Shown one piece after another: positions 26,401 to 32,400 of a stretch of 64,000 nucleotides of DNA. Below the pieces are notes generated by a model. It had not been told where the DNA came from. It did not search any database and saw only the letters and a program-made list of their open reading frames with translations. Origin of the DNA: Symsagittifera roscoffensis (lineage: Eukaryota > Xenacoelomorpha > Acoela > Convolutidae); NCBI RefSeq assembly GCF_963678635.1, contig NC_087067.1, positions 15,079,018 to 15,143,017 of the forward strand. The letters run 5' to 3'. The number at the start of each line of letters is the position of its first letter. Positions within the stretch are counted from its first letter, which is position 1. The position numbers and the translations under genes were made by a program.

Positions 26401-29400
26401 TTCTAAAATCGTCTCCAATATACACTAACTTCAAGAGAAGAGAGCAGGCAAAAACAATAATAACAAGGATAGCCGGTTACTGTGCAAGTAGCACAGAATT
26501 TTCCGACCATGGTCTTTAGAAAACTACGGTTTGAATTTTTTTTTTCAAATTAGTGGTTTTTTCTGCCGTTTGTTAGTATAATACTTTCGTAAAAAATGAG
26601 TAGAAATTTTTTTTTTCAAAAATTTTTGCAGAAAATATTCGTAATTTTTGATTCTCAAAAAGAAACTAAAAACTCCATAAAACTAGTTTTACTTGCTCAA
26701 AATTAAGTTTTAAGATCTTAAATTAGGCATTTCAGCTGTTGACAGCCTGCTAGCTTGCTTTCTTCGCTCGAATTAAGACGAAAAAATGAAAAAAATCAAT
26801 GTGGTTCGAATCACGACTGAAAGGGCTTTAATATGATATATCACTCAGCACAGTCCAATGATTATTTGTGGTACCTGATTTTGCGTGGAAAACAAAAAAC
26901 ATGAAACACCTCCGAATAAAAAGTTCCTCCCCATTTTTCAATTGGTCGGAACAATAAGAAGATTGAGGTTTGTGCGATTCGCAGAGAATCTAGAAAAGAC
27001 TATCAGGCCTGTTTAAGTATATATAGTACGTTTGTACTATTTTCCTACATTCTAGACTGCGTTAGTATTTTGCTTAGCGAAGCTCATTTTTTTGCTACCC
27101 AAGGCCATTTTTGTGCCTAGAACTATATGGCCTTACAACTCATGATTAACAGTTTTTTTGATAAAAGTAACCCAAATTGAGAAAACTGGATCAATAGGTA
27201 AAATTTTTGTTTCGCTGAGAAATCTGACAAATGAATACCATTTTTAAAATTAGAAATTGGTAATGTTTTTCACTGTTTGATAGTGGTGCTTGCCTTCCTT
27301 TCAAAAAGTGAAATGAACTGAACTTAGAAAGAGATCAAAAGTCAAACCGCGAAAAAGTAAAATTGTGCCTGAACAAATTTAAAGATTTTTCCTGAAATTT
27401 TAAGAAATCGAGTTGGTAAAATTACAACAACATAAAAAGCAAATTGTGTTTCGGCCGGATATTTTAAATGCTAACATGCTCAAAATATGTCTGTTGCAAC
27501 AGAAAGGCACAGTAGATGAATGAATCCATGAAAATTTTGAGTTCTGTTTGGCACAGTAGATGAGTGAAAATTTTGAGTTGTTCAAATTGTTGACAATTTA
27601 GCGCGAATACGGTTTTGTTTAGGAGCGAATTCAAGAAAAGTAGAAAACTTGCTGAGTTCATCAATTGTTCAGAAAAAATATGACGCCGCGCTGGGGAACA
27701 TTTGTTTGTTTAACAAGCGCCATCAATTAAAATAGCCCTTTGAATTGAATTACTCGTAGGTGATTGCGACAGCTTAACAAATCTTTTTCGACACAGTTGA
27801 ACAACTTTCTTTTTTTTTGACACGGTTGTACTTCGGCTTTTCTGTGCTGCCCAATGAGTCATGTGAACAAATTTATTTCCGGGAAAAATCTAGTATCCGA
27901 TTGCACTCTCAAGGGTAATAAGAGCCAATCAAATGTGGAAAAACTTCCAATAATTTGAACTTTTTTTGCCGCTTTTTATTTCTCACCTTTAATTTCTTTA
28001 GTAATATAACTCACCTTTTGCCTCTTTTTATTTCTGCTGTTTGGATTCTCTGAGTTGTGATTGTAATTCATAGATGCCAACACACACGTCGAGTGGCTAA
28101 TCAGTTCAGGTGTGTTTGTCAACAGTAACTGTTGGGAGGGGTAGAAGAAAGAGCGGTGGAAGTAACTGTCTCGGCTCACTCGGTCGTGTACGTCTACACT
28201 AAGTCTACGCAAGATGCTCTCTTTCACATCATAGACGAAACCAGTCCGCAATTCGAACCTATGTCCAACAAAAAAATTTTGGGTCTTTTATGCTAGACGG
28301 CCCGAAATTATCAATTTGTTTATTTAGCTCTTCTTACACAAAAATCTAGATACATTTTCAACCATCAGATTCGAGTATTATGATCAATTTTTCGAAAAAC
28401 GAAAACAAGCATTTTTGGGCAGTGTAAAACAGAAAAGACCCATTCTTTTTTTTTACTATTGTTGCTGTTAGTAACATGCTAGGGAAATGATTATAGTTTT
28501 TTTCGCCTGAGCCGTTCTCGTATCCAGGCTCATAGACTTCGCCCAGTACAAAGCTTCATTGTGCTTGCGCTGAGCTTATAAATAAGGTTGAAAAAAATCA
28601 CTCAAGCGCCATTTATTCAATGGAAACTTATACAGAGGCGAAGCTGCGCTTCGCAAACACTAGCGGAAACACGACAAAAAGAAGCTTTATTAAGTGCAAA
28701 AAGAAGAAGTACGCCTCGAATTAGTAAAAATCTACATCACCGATTCGATCTGCGACCTAAAGATTAAGAGACTCACGCACTAACCACTCAGCCAAGGACG
28801 CTTAATAAATCAAAAACACTAACCACGCATAAAGCAGAGAACTGATGCTAAGAAATTTCCATGCTAGACCGTGATAATAGCAAAAGTGCCACCAAACAAT
28901 TGAAAAGTTTTATTTGCGAATTAGGTTAGAAAAAAGAAGGTTCATACTAATACACTAATTTTTGCAGGCTTGCTAGTGTAAAGAGCTTTATAATTAATAT
29001 CAAAACAAAATATAAACAAGAACAGCTCGTTGCTGAGCAAGCAGCACAAAAAGTTCCGATCACAGAAGTTCCGACCAGATGTTCCGACTGCAAAAAGTTC
29101 CGCCCTCTGAACTTTGCAAAAAAATCGGAATAAAAACTAAGAGGACTACTAAAAATAACCGAAAAAGTTAGCGTCATCAAAAATTTCCTCCGACCATCGA
29201 TATAAAATTTGAACTGACCTGACAATATTGTGGACAGCTTCAATTTCTCCCAGATGATAATCGTACACACAAAATGCACCTTCTGTGAACCTCACAGGTG
29301 CTGTGAAGCGACACGAGGGCACGGCGTACAGTCTCAGCTGCCTGCAATTAAGGATATCTTATATTTTAGGAATAACAATGCATCTATTTCATTTTAGAAA

Positions 29401-32400
29401 GAAAGAAAGATAATTTACTTCTACAAAATCAAACCACATTTAACTCAACAAGCATCATTTAGATCATTAAATTTAATTCAAATGAACTGGGAAATTTCGA
29501 TAAATTTCTTCCAATCGGATTAAAGCATTTATCATCATCTGCCGATGCAAAACTTGATCCAAGAAAACTTTATCCTTTGCTGGAACTATCGTAGCGAATT
29601 CTCAACAAATTTTATCCCTCATGAATATCATGATGCTTTCATTACTAAGAAAAAATATGCAATTCTAAAAAAAATCATTTTTGTGGGGTTAATTCCTTTC
29701 TCTTCTGAATTTCAGAACTGAATTGATGTTAGAATTATAATTGCACTGAATTGGAACTATATTAATTATTTCCCTGAATTTCACATCCCTACCTATTAGC
29801 CAACAGCGCCACATCAAACTCGATGCTAACTGCCTTCACAAATCCTCTCTGCGTTTGGGTACTATGCGCTGGAACCTGATGACTTCTCACTCCACTCTCC
29901 CCCTCCCCTTTGCCATTTGATGATGACAATGATGATTCTGAAGGTATAGTGGCAACTCTTCGCACAGCATCGCCCGGCATTAGCGCCCGGTCAACCAGGT
30001 GCAACTGCAGTAAAAAAAATACAATTAACCGACTAATTTGAGCTTATGCAAAGATTGATTATTGTAACGTATCCTCACACGTCTCGCAATTAATGATGGG
30101 CGCTTTTATGTAAAAAAATAACCCAATTTGAGAAAACTGAATCTAAAGGTAAATTTCTTATTCCGCTGGGGCATCTATAAAATAAAATCCAATTTCGAAA
30201 CTAGAAGTCGATCTACACTTTACACTTTTGCTGTTCGATAAAGGAGTTTGCTTTCCTTTTAACAAAGTAAATGAACTGAACTTTAAAAAAAAGTCAAACC
30301 GCGAAAAAATCAAATTTGAGCGTGAACACTTTTTTCATGCAAAAAAAAAATCATCACGACCTATACAAGAGCCTCCACTACGTTTATCGACTCTTCCTTA
30401 AAAACAAACAAAAATCATTAAAACCTATATCAGTGAAAGCCACTTGTTTTTTACACTTAAAACTCGTCTGATCCCTATGAAGTGAATGAATTACATTTAG
30501 CCATAACAAAAACAAAAAAAAACTCAATTTTCAAGATCACCTTGTTCTCAGGTACCACTTGTTCTTCTTTGGCCTTCTTGCTGCCCCCTCCTCCCGCTCG
30601 ACCGTTGTGTCTGTGGTGGGTGTCTCCCCCGGCCAAGAAGGGAGTGTTGAACCATGCCACTCTCGCATAGCCTTCTTCTACCCTATAACAATCACACAAC
30701 ACTTCGATTAGAGGTAAGCGAACCACAACGTTAATATCTCAGTTATCGGTCCGAAGAGCGTTCGCCGAAAAAAGAAACGTTTTTTTTTGTTCAAAAACTT
30801 CGCAAAGATCAAAACATTCGAAATGTCTGACCTAAAAATCGACGAAACTACTCAAAAAACCTCCCCACTCACTTTTCTTGTGCACGGGTCACTGGTCAGA
30901 AAATGCAGCGCAAGTAAACGCTCCAATTAAAGATATATTTGTTTGCAAAATCAAAACTTTTTCTTGAACTTTTTACAAATTCTTTTTGCAAAAAAACTGT
31001 GATCCCAACTTTCAGAATTACCGAATGGATTTAATGTGATTGAGAAAACTGATATTTCTAAGCCATCCAAAAAAACGTCTTCTGAATTCATCAATTAATT
31101 AAAGACTCAAGGCGTTTCAATTAAATAGGTTGAATTACAATTCCCCTCCAAGTAAAAAATGAACTAACAATGTTGACTCAAAATATCGGATCAATTGAGC
31201 AATCTCCCAATTGAGAGTTTATTTTATATGAGTTTCGAGGAAAAATTTAAAAAAAAAAAGAATTTTTTTTTGGAAATTTTTATTTGCGCGACCATGGCCT
31301 CATCGAACAAAGCGACTTACCAGGGTTGCTGCTCTAGTCTTATATCTGAATATCAAAGACTGCTCTCCGCGGCACATTAAAATTGCTTTTTTTCCATTTA
31401 GGACAAAAAAGGGCTTTATGCGACCCAAGTCACCTTAGTTTTATTGATTCTTTTTTCACTCTGAATGCAATTTTTGAGCTTTGATATTGTAAATTTTGGC
31501 GTTCCACTATCGTTGAAGAAACTGATTTATGATTTCATATCATTCAAACTATTTTGAAGCGGTTATAAACATGTCTCAAGTACCTATTGAGCTATCCCCC
31601 CCCCACGCGCGAGAGGGGGGGAGAGATTACTCAATTGATCCAAAATATCTATCCTAAACTGATTCAATTGTTTGGATTTCAAAAACTTCGTTGAAACTTA
31701 AGCGATGGGTTAGAAACTTGACACAGGAAAAATTAAACACGCAATGTCAGAAATACATAATAACGCAATAATTACTACTACTACGACCCTGTCCTTTTCT
31801 TTCTCTTTCTCTTTCGATTCCTTTCTTTTCATTTTGCTCTCATTATTTTTCCCATCCCCACCGTCGCCATTGTCTTCACCATCGTCTTCTTCAGCTTCCA
31901 CTTCTTCGTCGCTGTCTTCTTCATCTTCTGAAGATGAAGTTTCTTCGTCAAATGCCTGGAACATAGATGAGCATTTTGATTAACTTAAGATCAGCTGATT
32001 GTTAACAAGTTACGCACCTTCTTTAAAAAAAACAGTTAAAAAACTGCTCACATCATTTCAATCAGCAAAGCAAGCTAGCAGACAGAAAAGGAAGCAAAAG
32101 AAACCAGGTCGAAATTTCTTTTTGAAAAATGTTGAAAAAAAATCAAAACAACAAAATTTCCAAGTGCTTGTCTTGAATAATGTTCAGTTTGAGGAAAACA
32201 GTTTAAAACAATCGCCAGCGTTTGAACATTATGTAGAAACGATTACCAAGTGGCAAAAAGACCAGAATTGGGTAAAACCTGTTCAGTCGAAAACAAAAAT
32301 GTTGTCATAAAAACGTTGAGCTATAAAGTAATGTTAATCTACACAGAAGCGAAGCAGAGATTCGCATCACTTGCAATAGAACTCAAGTAGGGAGACGCCC

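Noticed and set aside
31598-31624. C-run/G-run palindrome as a regulatory site
   Set aside because: Simple homopolymer tracts around a short CG-rich core inside an intron; nothing supports a function.
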